A DNA stretch of 64,000 nucleotides from Malaya genurostris (taxonomy: Eukaryota > Arthropoda > Insecta > Diptera > Culicidae), in NCBI RefSeq assembly GCF_030247185.1, contig NC_080570.1, positions 125,397,650 through 125,461,649 of the forward strand, in the 5' to 3' direction. Under the pieces are notes generated by a model. It did not search any database, had not been told where the DNA came from, and was given only the letters and a program-made list of their open reading frames with translations. Numbering within the stretch: the stretch's first letter is position 1; each line of letters opens with the position of its first letter. The position numbers and the translations under genes were made by a program. Shown piece by piece: positions 11,620 to 23,647 of the stretch.

Positions 11620-11984
11620 ATCGTAACGTAGGAAATGAGAGTGAGGAATAATCGAACCGATGGATATTTGACTTTGCTAGGAAAGTTTGCCCAGATTTTG
11701 TTCCTACGCAGAGCATTATTCGGGAATCTCCTCCAAATAACGGTTTTATTAATAACCCCTTTTCAATGATGGAATTTTCCATAGCACTCATGTCTTGTAA
11801 CAATAACGCTCCTGGGTTGGACAGAATTAAATTCAACTTGGTGAAGAATCTGCCCGACCTCGCAAAAAGACGTTTGTTGGAATTGTTCAACAAGTTTCTT
11901 GAGCAAAATATTGTTCCACCAGACTGGAGGCAAGTGAAAGTTATCGCCATTCAAAAGTCGGGGAAACCAGCTTCCAATCACAAC
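11620..11984 (+). pseudogene. LINE reverse transcriptase, N-terminal (fingers) fragment
   Basis: One frame reads WIFDFARKVCPDFVPT, then NNAPGLDRIKFNLVKNLP and VPPDWRQVKVIAIQKSGKPA, the usual blocks ahead of the SYRPI motif in LINE polymerases. The reading breaks at SNHN, exactly where the hAT-like element is inserted, and resumes at 15776 with HNSYRPIAMLPC. An in-frame stop is present near 11655. Confidence 0.85.
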
Positions 11985-14900
11985 CAAGGATGGGAATAAT
12001 CGTATCTATTTTCACTCGGCTAGCACTCATAGACACGTTTCTACCTGATGCGAGTCACTCGATTTTATTCGTGCATAAGTGTGCTTCTGCCGAACACCCG
12101 ATTGCTTCAAGTAACACCCGATCGGCAAAGCGCAATAGTTATTTCTCTCGCATTTATTCTCTCTTTCATTCGTTATGGAGCGCTGCCATTTGAATTCTGC
12201 TTAGTACATGTTCGGTTTTAATGCGAACCAATGATGAGTTAACTCGCTCGGCAATCCGAATATTTGCAAGTATTTTGAATCGTGATTCAAGACGATCCAT
12301 TCTTTTAACGCTCTGGAGTATAATGAAGGCAGGCGCAAAATAATCGTATCCGTGGGGTGATTTCACGAGCCGACGGGAAGTTTAAGTGCATTTTTGATTC
12401 ATGCTGCAAATATGTGAAAAAAGTTGTTATTTTCTAAATTAAAGCGACATTATTTGCAGTTTTCACGATGTTGTTTCTATTGGCCCGCTCACCTAGAAAA
12501 TTTATGATACCGTATTTTCAGGTGATTGTAGTATCTCGATTTGCTATATTTCAGTAGAGGCTTGACAGTTGGAAGGAACTAACATTTTCAACTGAAAACC
12601 TATTTTCTATGCACATTATATTTTCACATATATCTTTACTTTTCGATCCAGAATCGATAACATATGACAAACGGCTCTCCTCATCAAAATCGAATGTTTT
12701 GGGATACAGCTCTCAACGAGCCCATAAGAGTTTTTGATTTTTAGTAGCACTATCTACCCTTATATTATAGCTTCGTGTAGGTTTTTTTGGGGCTGGAAAA
12801 GTTCTGTATTCACTTACAAGTTTGACACAAAAGTTTATACAAGTCCTACAAGTAGCCAAAATTCATTATATTGTTCAAGGTATTGTAGTTTCCATTACGA
12901 ATACGATAACATGTGGGCGGGTGCCAATTTTAGTACAACTTTTGTAACACCATATTACAAGAGAGCAAAAGAAATGAATGAACAATGTTTGCTTCAATCA
13001 ATAAATAATTATAAGAAATCATGAATGCAAAATTGGAAAATCAGTCTTACAATTCTTTCGGAGATATTCCCTTTGCGCGTTTTCTCGAAACCGTTAGGGA
13101 ACACACGATAACAATAAAACTACTGGACTAAACTGGATATTTTGCTTTTCCCTATAGAGAGGTAAAAGAATTGCTGCAAAATCCGACTTTCAAACGGATC
13201 CTCGGAGTCCCATTTTTCAGAAATGGTTGAACCGATTTCCGCAAGCATCCCGTTTGAAAGCTACTAACAGATATTGAGTGGGGGGTAATATAAATATAAC
13301 ACATATCGAAAAAAAAATAGAAATAATTCTTTATAATAACGCATGCGCTATCCAAAATAATAAACATTTCAACTGTTGTTGTTTACAAATCAGCGGAAAC
13401 ATTCTGTTAACAATATTATTCCTTGTATCTAAAACCCTGAATCGTGATTTTTTAATAGTCTAAAATTATTAATATAATCGCTTGGTGTATGTTAGTCCCA
13501 TCAGCACCCAATAAATTAAAATTCGATGAACGTAGAGTAGTTCCCAATTCCAATTTTCGTCTAATATGTCAATTATGGTGTTGTTTAAGTGAAACTAAAT
13601 TTGTCCTCTGGGGTATCAGAGGAGGAATCACGTACGGTGATCAAGCGGTGATCACCAGAAATTTAGAAATCACAGAAGGTGATCGTGTATCACCAGTCTG
13701 GTGATTGGGTAATGGGGTAATAATTTTTTTAAAATATGACTAAGGAATTAAAGTTTTCCAACCAAACTTTTTCCTATTCAAACTAATTTATTTCAGTGTC
13801 TTTTTATCGAAAACTTCGAAAACTAAACTGAAGAGAATGTCGTAATCATTCAAGAATTCAACGAAACTCAAAAAAGTATCAGTACTTGACAAGAAGTGAT
13901 GATCCATAAACTCGAACGTGATAATAAAATCATAATCATTCAAAAACATTCTCACTATTATCAGTCATGCAGAGATTCTCACTGAAAATGCTGATATTCA
14001 ATATGGTGAGTGATGTATTGAAAATCAATTTAAATCTGATCTTAATATGCCACTCTGTGATTAAAAACAATTATAATGACAATAATATAACTTCAATCAC
14101 GAAGCATGTTTCATGCAGAGTAAATTGCAGGTACATTTTGTATGCAGGTTTAAAAAAATATGTCACTATTGCTTGCATTTCATACACCGAAGTAACAGGA
14201 GCGGAGAACTTGGCTAGAGCGAACACAAACAAGCGCTCAAACCAGCCCGGTGGAAGAGTGCTGTAGCAAGTGTTATCGTAGCCAACAGGCTTCTCAGTAG
14301 AGGGCTGGTTCAAGTGCTGCGCACAAATATTTGCACTCTTGTTACTTCTATACACAAAATTCATGCTAAATAGCGTTTAATAAGGGTAATAAAGTTACTT
14401 AGACCATGAAATTTAATCAACCCTAGAATTTAAATAAAGTCCTTTGTCTCTATAATCAATATTCAGAATGTATTGTTTTTTCGCTGTATCCTATTGCGCA
14501 TATTGCTATCGCGTACTGGACTTCCGACATCTGAATATCATCATCTGCTAGTGCAAATCGCTGCATGGCTGATAATAGTGAGAATGATCATTCATAATCA
14601 TGTGTGTATTTAAATAATGTTACTGTAGTGATATTGAAAGGAAAGAAATTTTCCCCATACTTATCGGAGGTGGACTAGGTGATAATTGTGCAGCACTGAT
14701 CAGCACCCAATATCAATCTCAGAAAATCAAAAAAAAATTCATTAACATTATAATGCAAACACTGGTGGTATGAAGATTTTTCGAAGGAAGGTTTTCCCAG
14801 TGTCACTTGTTTGATCTTCCTGAAATGAGTCAGAATGTGCATTGCATTGATATGATTAACAGAAATGCATAAACTGTTGCTTGAGAAGATTGAGCAAGCA

Positions 14901-15775
14901 ACAAAGGGAACAACTGCGTTGGAATATTATGCCTATTGAGAGGTTTTACATGAAGATACAGTTATGATTATGTCCAGATTTCCAAAACAAACTTATATGA
15001 AATGCACCATCACACCACTAGGTGGACCGAATCAGCATGCCTTGCAATAACGCGGATTATCTGAAACCTAATGCATAAGCGCACTGGCCGTTTCAATAGA
15101 TTGCTGGAATCATTCGAACTGTTCAATTACAATGATGAAGCTCTACTTTACTTGAAAATCATTCCGAAGTGAAGTCGATGATCGGCGGACAAATTTATTA
15201 GAGTTGGAACTAATTGATTTCCTCATTCGTCAACTAACAATCTCATCTTATTTGTCTCAAAAGACCTAATTAACTCTGACTAGAATAGCACATCAAACTT
15301 GTAACATGTTAACATAACTGGCAATGTAACGATCATCATAATGCACATTGCCCTTCAAGCAAAAACTTATATTCAGCCGACCGAACTCATCATGCAATCT
15401 TGCCATAGCCAGTTTTTTTTCCACCCTACCCTACAACAGATCGTTTCGATCTAACTCCTGCTGAATATATCCAGTCACACTTGTCAATCGTTCGGATTTT
15501 CGATTGCACACGAACAGTTGGTTCATTTTTACGAACGAACATAATCGCTTCCGATGATGTTCGCTGGCACTCTTTAACTCATGCATTGGCAATTGGGTTC
15601 GTGTTTCAAAATTTTGCGATTTTCAATTCTCTCATTCTCCGCCATCGCACGCAATATGATACCGAACGAGTTTGAGTGACTCTGTTATGTATTATTGAGT
15701 ACGCAATGGAACGATGATGCATAGTGAAAGATGATCGTGTGTATTCAGGGTGATGATTGATTTTTCCCGTCCTTG
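11985..15775. mobile_element. hAT-like non-autonomous element, 3,791 bp, nested in the LINE
   Basis: A perfect 8-bp target duplication, atcacaac, lies at 11977-11984 and 15776-15783. The terminal inverted repeats read caaggatgggaataatc and, reverse-complemented from the right, caaggacgggaaaaatc. The 8-bp duplication and CA-starting ends fit the hAT superfamily. None of the frames inside (longest 99 codons) resembles a hAT transposase, so it is non-autonomous or badly decayed. The interior contains repeated ggtgatca words around 13630-13710. Removing the element rejoins the interrupted LINE reading frame. Confidence 0.82.
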
Positions 15776-17937
15776 ATCACAACTCATATAGACCCATTGC
15801 AATGTTGCCCTGCATCAGAAAATTATTCGAAAAAATTATTCTTCGACGTCTCGACACCTGGGTCGGGACGAAAGGTTTGTTGTCAGATACTCAATTTAGC
15901 TTCCGAATAAATAAAGGGACGAATGATTGCCTTGCATTTCTTTCGTCTGACATCCAAATTGCCTTCGTTCAAAAGCAACAAATGGCATCTGTATTTTTAG
16001 ACATTAAAGGAGCATTTGATCCAGTTTCCAGAAAAGCTCCACCAACATGGACTTCCAGCGGTTATAAATAATTATTTGCACAACCTTTTGTCAGAGAAGT
16101 GCATGTATTTTTCACATGACGATTTGGCAACAATCAGAATTAGCTACATGGGTCTCCCGCAAGGCTCATGCCTCAGTCCGCTCCTGTATAATTTCTATGT
16201 AAACGACATTGACAGCTGTCTCGTAACCCCATGTACACTAAGACAATTGGCAGATGATGGCGTAGTTTTAGTTACTGGACCCAAAGCTATGGATCTGCAA
16301 AAACCATAGGAAGATACCTTAGATAAATTGTCCGTTTGGGCTGTTCATCTGGGTATCATCGGAGAAAACAGAGCTGGTCGTCTTTTCAAGCAAGCATGAT
16401 CCCGCGCAACTTCAGCTTCATATGATGGGAAGAATGATCCAACAGGTTTTGACTTTCAAATACCTCGGGGTGTGGTTTGATTCCAAATGCACGTGGGGAG
16501 AACACATTAGGTATCTGATAACAAAATGCCAACAAAGAGTAAATTTTCTTCGAACAATAACAGGATCTTGGTGGGGTGCTCATCCGGAAGATTTAATAAA
16601 ATTGTATCAGACAACGATACTTTCAGTGATTGAATATTTCCGCTGCAAACTCTCATATTATCAAACTGGAGCGAATTCAGTATCGTTGTTTGCGAATTGC
16701 TTTAGGCTGCATGCATTCGACACATACAATGAGTCTTGAAGTTCTGGCGGGAGTTCTTTCATTGAAGGATCGTTTTTGGGAGCTTTCGTCGCGACTGCTA
16801 ATAAGATGCGAGGTACTGAATCCCCTAATTATTAATAACTTCAACAGGCTAGTTGAGCTTCAATCTCAAACAAGATTCATGACAGTATATTTTAACCATA
16901 TGTCACAGGAAATCAACCCTTCAAGATATATTCCTATCCGTGTCAGCCTCCTAAATGTCCCTGACTCAACTTTATTTTTCGACACATCCATGCAGCGCGA
17001 AGTGCGTGGAATCCCGGAACACCTACGCTCGTTGGAAATCCCAAAAATATTTACAAATAAGTTCAGGCATATTGACTCTGAGAAAATATTTTACACGGAC
17101 GGATCACGAATTGAAGAGGCTACTGGGTTTGGTATGTTCAACAAAAATGTTTCGGCCTCATTCAAGCTTCAAGAACCTGCATCTGTTTATACAGCAGAGT
17201 TAGCAGCAGTTCATTATAGTTTGAGTATAATCGTTACATTATCTCGCAGCCATTATTTTCTCTTCACAGATAGTCTGAGCGCAATTGAAGCCTTTCGCTC
17301 AAACGCTGCTGGCAAAAATGAACCGTTTTTCTTGGGCAAAATAAAACAGTGCCTGAACTACATATTGAATAATAATTATCAAATCACAATAGTTTGGGTC
17401 CCGGCTCATTGCTCCATTCCAGGCAATGAAAGAGCCGATATTTTAGCCAAACGCGGTGCTATTGAGAGTGAAATTTGTGAGAGACCAATTGCTTTCAACG
17501 AATTCTATAGCGCGTCTCGCCAAAGAACACTTGCCAGCTGGCAAGCTTCTTGGGATAAAGATAATCTGGGTCGGTGGATGCACTCAATCATTCCTAAAAT
17601 ATCGACTAAGGCATAGTTCAGGGGACTGGATGTGAGTAGGGACTTCATTCGTGTGATGTCCAGACTCATGTCCAATCACTACACGTTAGATGCACATCTC
17701 CTTGGAATTGGAATTTCCGAGACTAATCATTGTGCTTATGGCGAAGGCTATCGCGATATTGATCATGTCGTTTGGACATGCGTGGAGTATCGTGATGTCA
17801 GATCTCAACTATTAAATTCCTTGCGTACCCAAGGTAGACTATCCAATGTCCCAGTTCGAGACATTCTTGCTTGTTGTGGCCTTCCTTACATGAAACTTCT
17901 TTATCATTTCATAAAGACAATTGAAGTTTCAATTTAA
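15776..17937 (+). pseudogene. LINE reverse transcriptase, RNase H and C-terminal zinc motif, broken
   Basis: Continuing from 11984, this reads SYRPIAMLPCIRKLFEKIIL, FLDIKGAFD (motif A, Asp kept), YMGLPQGSCLSPLLYNFYV, LRQLADDGVV (the FADD-type box with Leu first), then KYLGVWFDSKCTWGEHIR. RNase H follows with its acidic residues: FYTDGSR near 17090, TAELAAVHYS, FTDSLSAIEAF and NERADILAKRG to about 17455. A cysteine-rich tail reads DIDHVVWTC near 17757-17793. Frameshifts lie near 16020, 16360 and 16640, with stops at 16306-16308 and 17614-17616. RNase H points to the I/Loner/LOA group rather than Jockey. Confidence 0.88.
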
Positions 17938-18341
17938 TAATTGACCCTTTCGAGGGACAGTTCTGACTCCTACTGCGTCCATTAGTTCATTCAATAGCAA
18001 AATTTTAATAAAAATGATGTGCTGATAAAAACAAACTCAAAATAGGTTACGAAATCAACAACAAAATGTATAAAAATTTCAGCTTATTTTATAATTTATA
18101 GCAGTTAATCAGTTGGTTCAAATAATGTTCTTAAGTAGATTTAATATTAAATATAAAGAAATACCTAATATGACATTTAAAAAAATAAGAAGAATGTGTT
18201 TTATTAAACTCAAATCGTTGTGACTATAATAGTATTATATTAGGATAAGAACTCTATGTAAAAGGTATGCTACGGCGAAGAAAAACTTATGTAAATTGCC
18301 TTAAGAAATAAACGTATTTATGGAAAAAAAAGACACAGGCT

Positions 18342-18606
18342 CAAAAATAGAAGGCTTGATAAGTGTTTAAGATCAGAGATGGAAATAAGCCCAATTTTGC
18401 GCACGAAAATGTGAATCAAGATTTCCGTTTGTGAATCAAAAAAACCGAACACCGTGAATTAAAAAATTTGGTAATAAACTAAAACTACGATTATTTTTTA
18501 AATTGTGGGAACTGTATATTACACATAGTAGCAGCCCTCCTTTTATTACGCTGTGACAAATTTGTTCTCATTCACAGAAGACAACCATGCGCAGGCGAAG
18601 AGCTTT
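18342..18606. other. Spacer between LINE and second DD37E element
   Basis: AT-rich sequence with a degenerate gtgaatcaa motif around 18410-18460. No recognisable gene or element ends. Confidence 0.4.
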
Positions 18607-18608
18607 TA

Positions 18609-19896
18609 AAGACTGTCCTAGAAAGTATGGACGCACTTTGATTTCGCTGTAAATAATTCACAAGGGTTAGATATTCAAATTTTATTCGATATACTGATAA
18701 TATCAGACTACAACAACAGAATATTATTCTCAACATTTGCTACTTAGCCATTGTAGCCTAGCTGGCGCACCTTCTTGCGAACGTTCCTCATTAAATTCCG
18801 TACAGACTTCTTGGCGACAAGTTTTGACACTTTTTTCCAATCTTTTTCGAACTGTTGAATGGTTTCGGCTGCCGAGACATGTGCCTTCGTTAATGCCCAA
18901 AATTCCTCAATTGGTCAAAGTTGTGGGCAATTTGATGGATTCATGTCTTTTGGGATGAAAGTGACATTTTTTGTAGTATACCATTCTACCGTTGATTTCG
19001 AGTAGTGGCAAGAAGCAAGATCTGGCCAAAAGACAACAGGATCGTTGTGGCTTCGAATCATGGGCAGAAGTCGTTTTTGTAAACATTCCTTGATGTTTAT
19101 TTCGCTGTTCATTGAAGCAGTGGTGATGAAGGGTTTCGAAATCTTACCGCAGCTACAAATTGCTCGCCAGACCATAGCTTTCTTTCCAAATTTTTCGACT
19201 TCAATCGATGTTTCGGACTTGTTTAACACTTGCCCTTCTCGCACCGTATAATATTGTGGTCCCGGCAAGGATTTGTAATCGAGTTTCACGTAGGTTTCGT
19301 CGTTCATGATTATGCAGTTCAAATTTCCTGCAAGAATCGTATTGTACAGCTTTCGAACCCTCGGCCTGATCGATGCTTCTTGTTTCGGACTAGGTTTTGG
19401 TTGTTTCTGCTTCTTATAGGCTCGAAGATTCAAACGTTCTTTAGCACGAAGAACATTTGACTTCGAAGTGCCCACTTTTCTGGCCGCATCCCGAACTGAA
19501 ACCTCCTTCTTTTGCTCGAACGCCTTCAGTATACGTTTATCCAACTGAGGGTTAGCAAGACCTTTTTTTGACCTGTTTTCGGTATATCCTCAAAGGTGTT
19601 ATCCTCACCGAACTTCCTGATTGCATTTCGCATGGCTTTTTCACTTACTTCTTCCATTTTTGCTATCTTTTCAGTGACAGTTCGCGTTCTGTGCATCATT
19701 TGAACACAATTTTTCGATGTTGTTCTGCTGAAAGTCCACGCATTTCGAAACAAACTAGTGAAAACGAAGAAACAACTGCACAAGTGGTTAGAGAAGAGCG
19801 TAAACAACAGGACGCAGCCATAAAAATTGACAGGCTCTGAAGCATTGCGAAATGGCAGTGGTTTTTGGTTGCGTCCATACTTTCTGGGACAGTCTT
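18609..19896 (-). mobile_element. Tc1/mariner element, ITmD37E family, 1,288 bp
   Basis: Inverted ends of 27 bp with one mismatch (18609-18635 and 19870-19896; outer part aagactgtcc, then agaaagtatgg) are flanked by TA at 18607-18608 and 19897-19898. The transposase inside reads on the reverse strand and is almost complete. Confidence 0.9.
18744..19699 (-). pseudogene. Nearly intact DD37E transposase with one frameshift and one stop
   Basis: An ATG at 19699 (a second lies at 19696) opens an N-terminal HTH part containing VSEKAMRNAIRKFGEDNTFE. A single missing base in an A-run (plus-strand T-run 19563-19569) shifts the frame after PKTGQKK. The rest is open: VSVRDAARKVGTSKSNVLRA (second HTH), MNDETYVKLDY (first Asp), FWPDLASCHYSKSTVEWY (second Asp) and NPSNCPQL. 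A stop then replaces Arg in the R-P-I-E motif. Counting from the second Asp to this Glu gives 37 residues between them, which defines DD37E. The protein then continues through FWALTKAHVSAAETIQQF to a stop at 18744-18746. Two point changes would account for its inactivity. Confidence 0.9.
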
Positions 19897-19899
19897 TAG

Positions 19900-20090
19900 T
19901 TCCTTGAAAAAAGTTGAAGAAGTCGAAAAATGTAGGAATGGTAAAAAAATCAAAAATCTCAGTCATGGAATTTGAAAAGTCACGATTTCAAGAAAGATGT
20001 TTGAAAAACTTAAAGAATGTAAGAAATTGAATAAATCCACAAATTTAGAAACCTAAAAATCAAGAAAATTAGAATTTCTTGAAATCAATC
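19900..20090 (-). repeat. Short stretch of the TTCTTGAA-type degenerate repeat
   Basis: Words such as aagaaattgaa, caagaaaatt and atttcttgaaat recur here, matching in reverse the character of the 28540-33740 array. It abuts the right end of the DD37E element. Confidence 0.4.
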
Positions 20091-21177
20091 GAGGGCTTTG
20101 GAGTTGAAATCAGAAACACAATTCATCGTCCCCAAAATTCTGTGAACTCCAGCTGCCAGCTTCTATCATCATGTTTCCAACCTTGGGGAGACACTCAAAG
20201 CCCTGCTGTCTAACCGTAGGAAAATGCTTCGAATAAGCTTCCGAAATAGTTTATTTATTGCACCGCTCACCTGCATGCCACATACTGGGTGCATAAATCG
20301 TGAAACTTGCTCGCATCCATTGTCCTGAAAGAGCATCTACTACAGCAGCATCGGTGAGTGAGACAACAACAGGCAGGAGCAAGTAGTTTTACAGAAAGCA
20401 TATGTGTTAAGTTGAGCACTGGCACTTTGCTTCGGTTTCCGCTCGATGCCACACACTTGCTCTTCGGTTCCGATTATGCACAGGTAAAAGTTCAACCAAG
20501 AACTTAATTTTCCTGCCCTGCTGCTGCTGCTTCTGCTGCTGTCGACTGCCGACTAAACTGGGCTGTGGCAAAACTTCCTAACCCATTTGTAGTTTCAAAC
20601 AGCAGTTTTATTTGTTTTCAACTGGCCAGACCAGTAACAGCTCATTTGTTTGAAAGGAAGCATCCTTTCTCTGCTCTGTCTCTGTTCACACACACACACA
20701 CACACAGAGGAACTGGTATTGTTTTGTCCTCCGGACGGATGATTTCAAACCGGCTGGCGATATCTGCGTGGCTCTGACCCATAACGGAGAAGTAAACTTG
20801 TGAGAATGTAAATTTTATCTAATTTAAACTTGTAGAAACTTAATTTTGCCCACAAAACATTTCATATTCACTGGTTCCTAGTTCTGTGCGAGAACGCCCA
20901 CCGAATTAGTGTGTTGTAAAGTTCCTATCACTGGCCAACCGGTTTGCAGGTCGTTTATTGAGGGCAAGAAAATTTTAAGCTAATTACTTCTCGTTTATCC
21001 GTGGGAAAATGGTTCGTGCTATAAATTCGGAAGAAGTTGGAAGTTTGGTTTTGAACGTCAAGTGAAATACTGCTATTTCTCTGGTAAATCTTACCGAAAT
21101 TTTATTCCATTTTTTACTCTTTATACATATAAATGGATGATACGAAACAGATTTTCTTTCAGATAATTTCATGATAA
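20091..21177. other. Gene-poor DNA with small simple repeats
   Basis: No protein motif recognised. A CTG-rich tract (ctgctgctgcttctgctgct at about 20521-20540) and a short (CA)n at 20689-20706 are the only structures seen. Confidence 0.5.
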
Positions 21178-21249
21178 CCGATTTTTGAACCGAGACCAAG
21201 AGGGCCGAGTGTCGTATACCATTCGACTCAGTTAGTCGAGTACGCAAAA

Positions 21250-21293
<44 letters not shown>

Positions 21294-21545
21294 GTTTTCT
21301 TGCACTAACTTTTCTCGGATATGGCTGACTCGATTTTCTCAAACTTAGATTCAAATGAAAGGTCTTGTGGTCCCATACAAGACTCCTGAATATTATTTGG
21401 ATCCGACTTCCGGTTCCGGAATTATAAGGTAAAATGTGCAAAAAAAATTGTAAAAATAAGTCCACCAACTTTTTTCGGAGATGGCTTAACCGATTTTCAT
21501 GGACTTAGATTTAAATGAAAGGTCTTATAACCCCACGCAAAGTTC
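21178..21545 (+). repeat. Dispersed repeat with an internal (GT)18 microsatellite
   Basis: It carries the family box gggccgagtgtcgtatacc, then attcgactcagttagtcgag, followed by a GT tract at 21254-21290 and the caaacttagattcaaatgaa block also seen near 210, 1600 and 63110. This supports one mosquito repeat family with a microsatellite at a fixed place. Confidence 0.65.
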
Positions 21546-22198
21546 CTAAAGCAAGAAAGCTCACGCAGCACTCATTCTGCAGTTCTTAGCTAGTTCTTAA
21601 ACGTTCCGCGTGAACTTTTAAGCAGCAAGAAGCAGTTTTTAGTAGGGTAAGGGCTCCCTATTTCATCTCATTTGTTAGAACGTTACCTTCAAAACCTGAT
21701 TTAGCCACTAAAATCACTATGATTTTTTCATATTTCTGCTTAATTCGCCTTGCTCCACACGGAGAATTGATTCACATTCCTTGGAAATTGAAATAATGTT
21801 TAAAAAAATCAGCTAAAAACACTTCTGATATGTTCACTACTCTGCTTCTAATTCCATCTCAAAGGATTTTTATTCGTCCTATCGTTGGTCCTTTATTCAT
21901 CCTATTAATTAGTAATGGTGACAGCAATCAAAACAAAACATTTCACTATTAAACTCTCAGGTTCAAAGTTTCCGAATTTTTCTTAAAAATGACCTGATGC
22001 CAACTATAAGACAACACACGATATTTTTAGAACCAGTTTTGACTCATTTCGACGTTTAAAAATTTTTGTGTCGTTTTCGTTACCTTTCGTTTTAAATTTA
22101 AAATTTTACTGTACAGTTAATTTGGTAAACTTAACAACAAAACAAAAAGGAATTGTTACTATTTATGCATTAGCCCTTCTAAAAACAAAATGCAGAGC

Positions 22199-22549
22199 CA
22201 GAGATGCCATTTATACAGATTTATCTGTATTGTATAGATTTTTGCGTTGATTAAAATCAGAGTACAGATTTTATACAGATTTTCTAAATTTAATACTGAT
22301 TTGTACAGGTTCATAAAAAGTGAGAAGTAAAAATTTCGACTTTTCTCTGTGAGTATCTATTACTATTTGATTGCAGTAATTCGTTGAAAGTTCATTAATC
22401 AACGGACAAATCGCATGTTAAAATGGAAATCTTCGCAGATATGAAGAATTATCTTTTAACATCATTTTATTAGTGAAAACAGATAGACCAGATATAGACT
22501 TTTTATGCAAAGTAATACATATTTTCTATGAAAATATCTGGCATCTCTG
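22199..22549 (+). mobile_element. hAT-type MITE, CAGAGATGCC family, short form (351 bp)
   Basis: The ends cagagatgcc and ggcatctctg are inverted copies. Subterminal text (tttatacagatttatctgta on one side, tatgaaaatatctggc on the other) is shared with the longer element 40414-41177 in reverse. The flanking 8-mers tgcagagc and ggcacagc match at 6 of 8 positions, consistent with an aged 8-bp hAT duplication. Confidence 0.75.
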
Positions 22550-22718
22550 GGCACAGCTGATGAAAAACACACACTTAACAGCGTTCTATTGACATATAGC
22601 GGAAAGAAACCAGTGCTGCTGGATTTGCCACAATGGTTATTTCATTAGTATTTAACACGCTCTATTCGCTCGCTATTCGAAGCCGAAATAGTTTTTTGAA
22701 ATATAAATATCAATAATA

Positions 22719-23647
22719 AAAGGTGATTTTTTTGAGGTTAGGATTTTCATGCATTAGTATTTGCTCAGATTTTTTGAGGTTATGATTTTCATGCATTATT
22801 ATTTGCTCAGTATGCTCTGACATTTCATCATGAATAGACTTACTAACGAGCAACGCTTGCAAATCAGTGAATGGGCCCTAGAAAAGTTGGCAGAAAATCC
22901 GCTTTTTTATCGACAAATTTTGTTCAGCGATGAGGCTCATTTCTGGTTGAATGGCTACGTAAATAAGCAAAATTGCCGCATTTGGAGTGAAGAGCAACCA
23001 GAAGCCGTTCAAGAACTGCCCATGCATCCCGAAAAATGCACTGTTTGGTGTGGTTTGTACGCTGGTGGAATCATTGGACCGTATTTTTTCAAAGATGCTG
23101 TTGGACGCAACGTTACAGTGAATGGCGATCGCTATCGTTCGATGCTAACAAACTTTTTGTTGCCAAAAATGGAAGAACTGAACTTGGTTGACATGTGGTT
23201 TCAACAAGATGGCGCTACATGCCACACAGCTCGCGATTCTATGGCCATTTTGAGGGAAAACTTCGGAGAACAATTCATCTCAAGAAATGGACCGGTAAGT
23301 TGGCCACCAAGATCATGCGATTTGACGCCTTTAGACTATTTTTTGTGGGGCTACGTCAAGTCTAAAGTCTACAGAAATAAGCCAGTAACTATTCCAGCTT
23401 TGGAAGACAACATTTCCGAAGAAATTCGGGCTATTCCGGCCGAAATGCTCGAAAAAGTTGCCCAAAATTGGACTTTCCGAATGGACCACCTAAGACGCAG
23501 CCGCGGTCAACATTTAAATGAAATTATCTTCAAAAAGTAAATGTCATGTACCAATCTAACGTTTAAAATAAAGAACCGATGAGATTTTGCAAATTTTATG
23601 CGTTTTATTGTTTAAAAAAGTTCTCAAGCTCTTAAAAAATCACCCGT
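22719..23647 (+). mobile_element. Mariner-like element of the DD41D (rosa-like) type, 929 bp
   Basis: The inverted ends share ggtgatttttt just inside TA duplications (22717-22718, 23648-23649). Near the left end a unit of about 45 bp (ttgaggtt...gatttttcatgcatta-type text) is tandemly duplicated, 22727-22816. One open transposase fragment lies inside. Confidence 0.8.
22830..23540 (+). pseudogene. DD41D transposase, open frame with N-terminal internal deletion (236 aa)
   Basis: The frame starts MNRLTNEQRLQI, the usual beginning of this family, but jumps straight to SEWALEKLAENPLFYRQILF. The roughly 100 residues that normally hold the HTH DNA-binding domain are therefore missing, without breaking the frame. 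The catalytic core is complete: FSDEAHFW (first Asp), WFQQDGATCHTA (second Asp) and CDLTPLDYFLWG (third Asp). I count 41 residues between the second and third Asp. The C-terminus runs to a natural stop with LRRSRGQHLNEIIFKK. Such a product could not bind ends in the normal way. Confidence 0.85.

Larger units (their letters stand above)
11608..18330 (+). mobile_element. 5'-truncated RNase H-bearing LINE, split by a 3.8 kb insertion
   Basis: A 12-bp target duplication, aagacacaggct, flanks the element: 11596-11607 on the left and 18330-18341 after the short A-run on the right. This marks target-primed retrotransposition. Subtracting the nested insertion 11985-15775 and its 8-bp duplication leaves about 2.9 kb: part of the reverse transcriptase, RNase H, a cysteine-rich C-terminus and a 3' UTR ending in aaataaacgtatttatgg and A's. 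Endonuclease and ORF1 are absent through 5' truncation. The same 3' end recurs at 28900-28966. Confidence 0.88.

Noticed and set aside
19526..19966. 146-codon reverse-strand frame beginning upstream of the DD37E transposase
   Set aside because: Its first half reads through the element's right end and outside DNA; only the part from the ATG at 19699 matches the transposase family.
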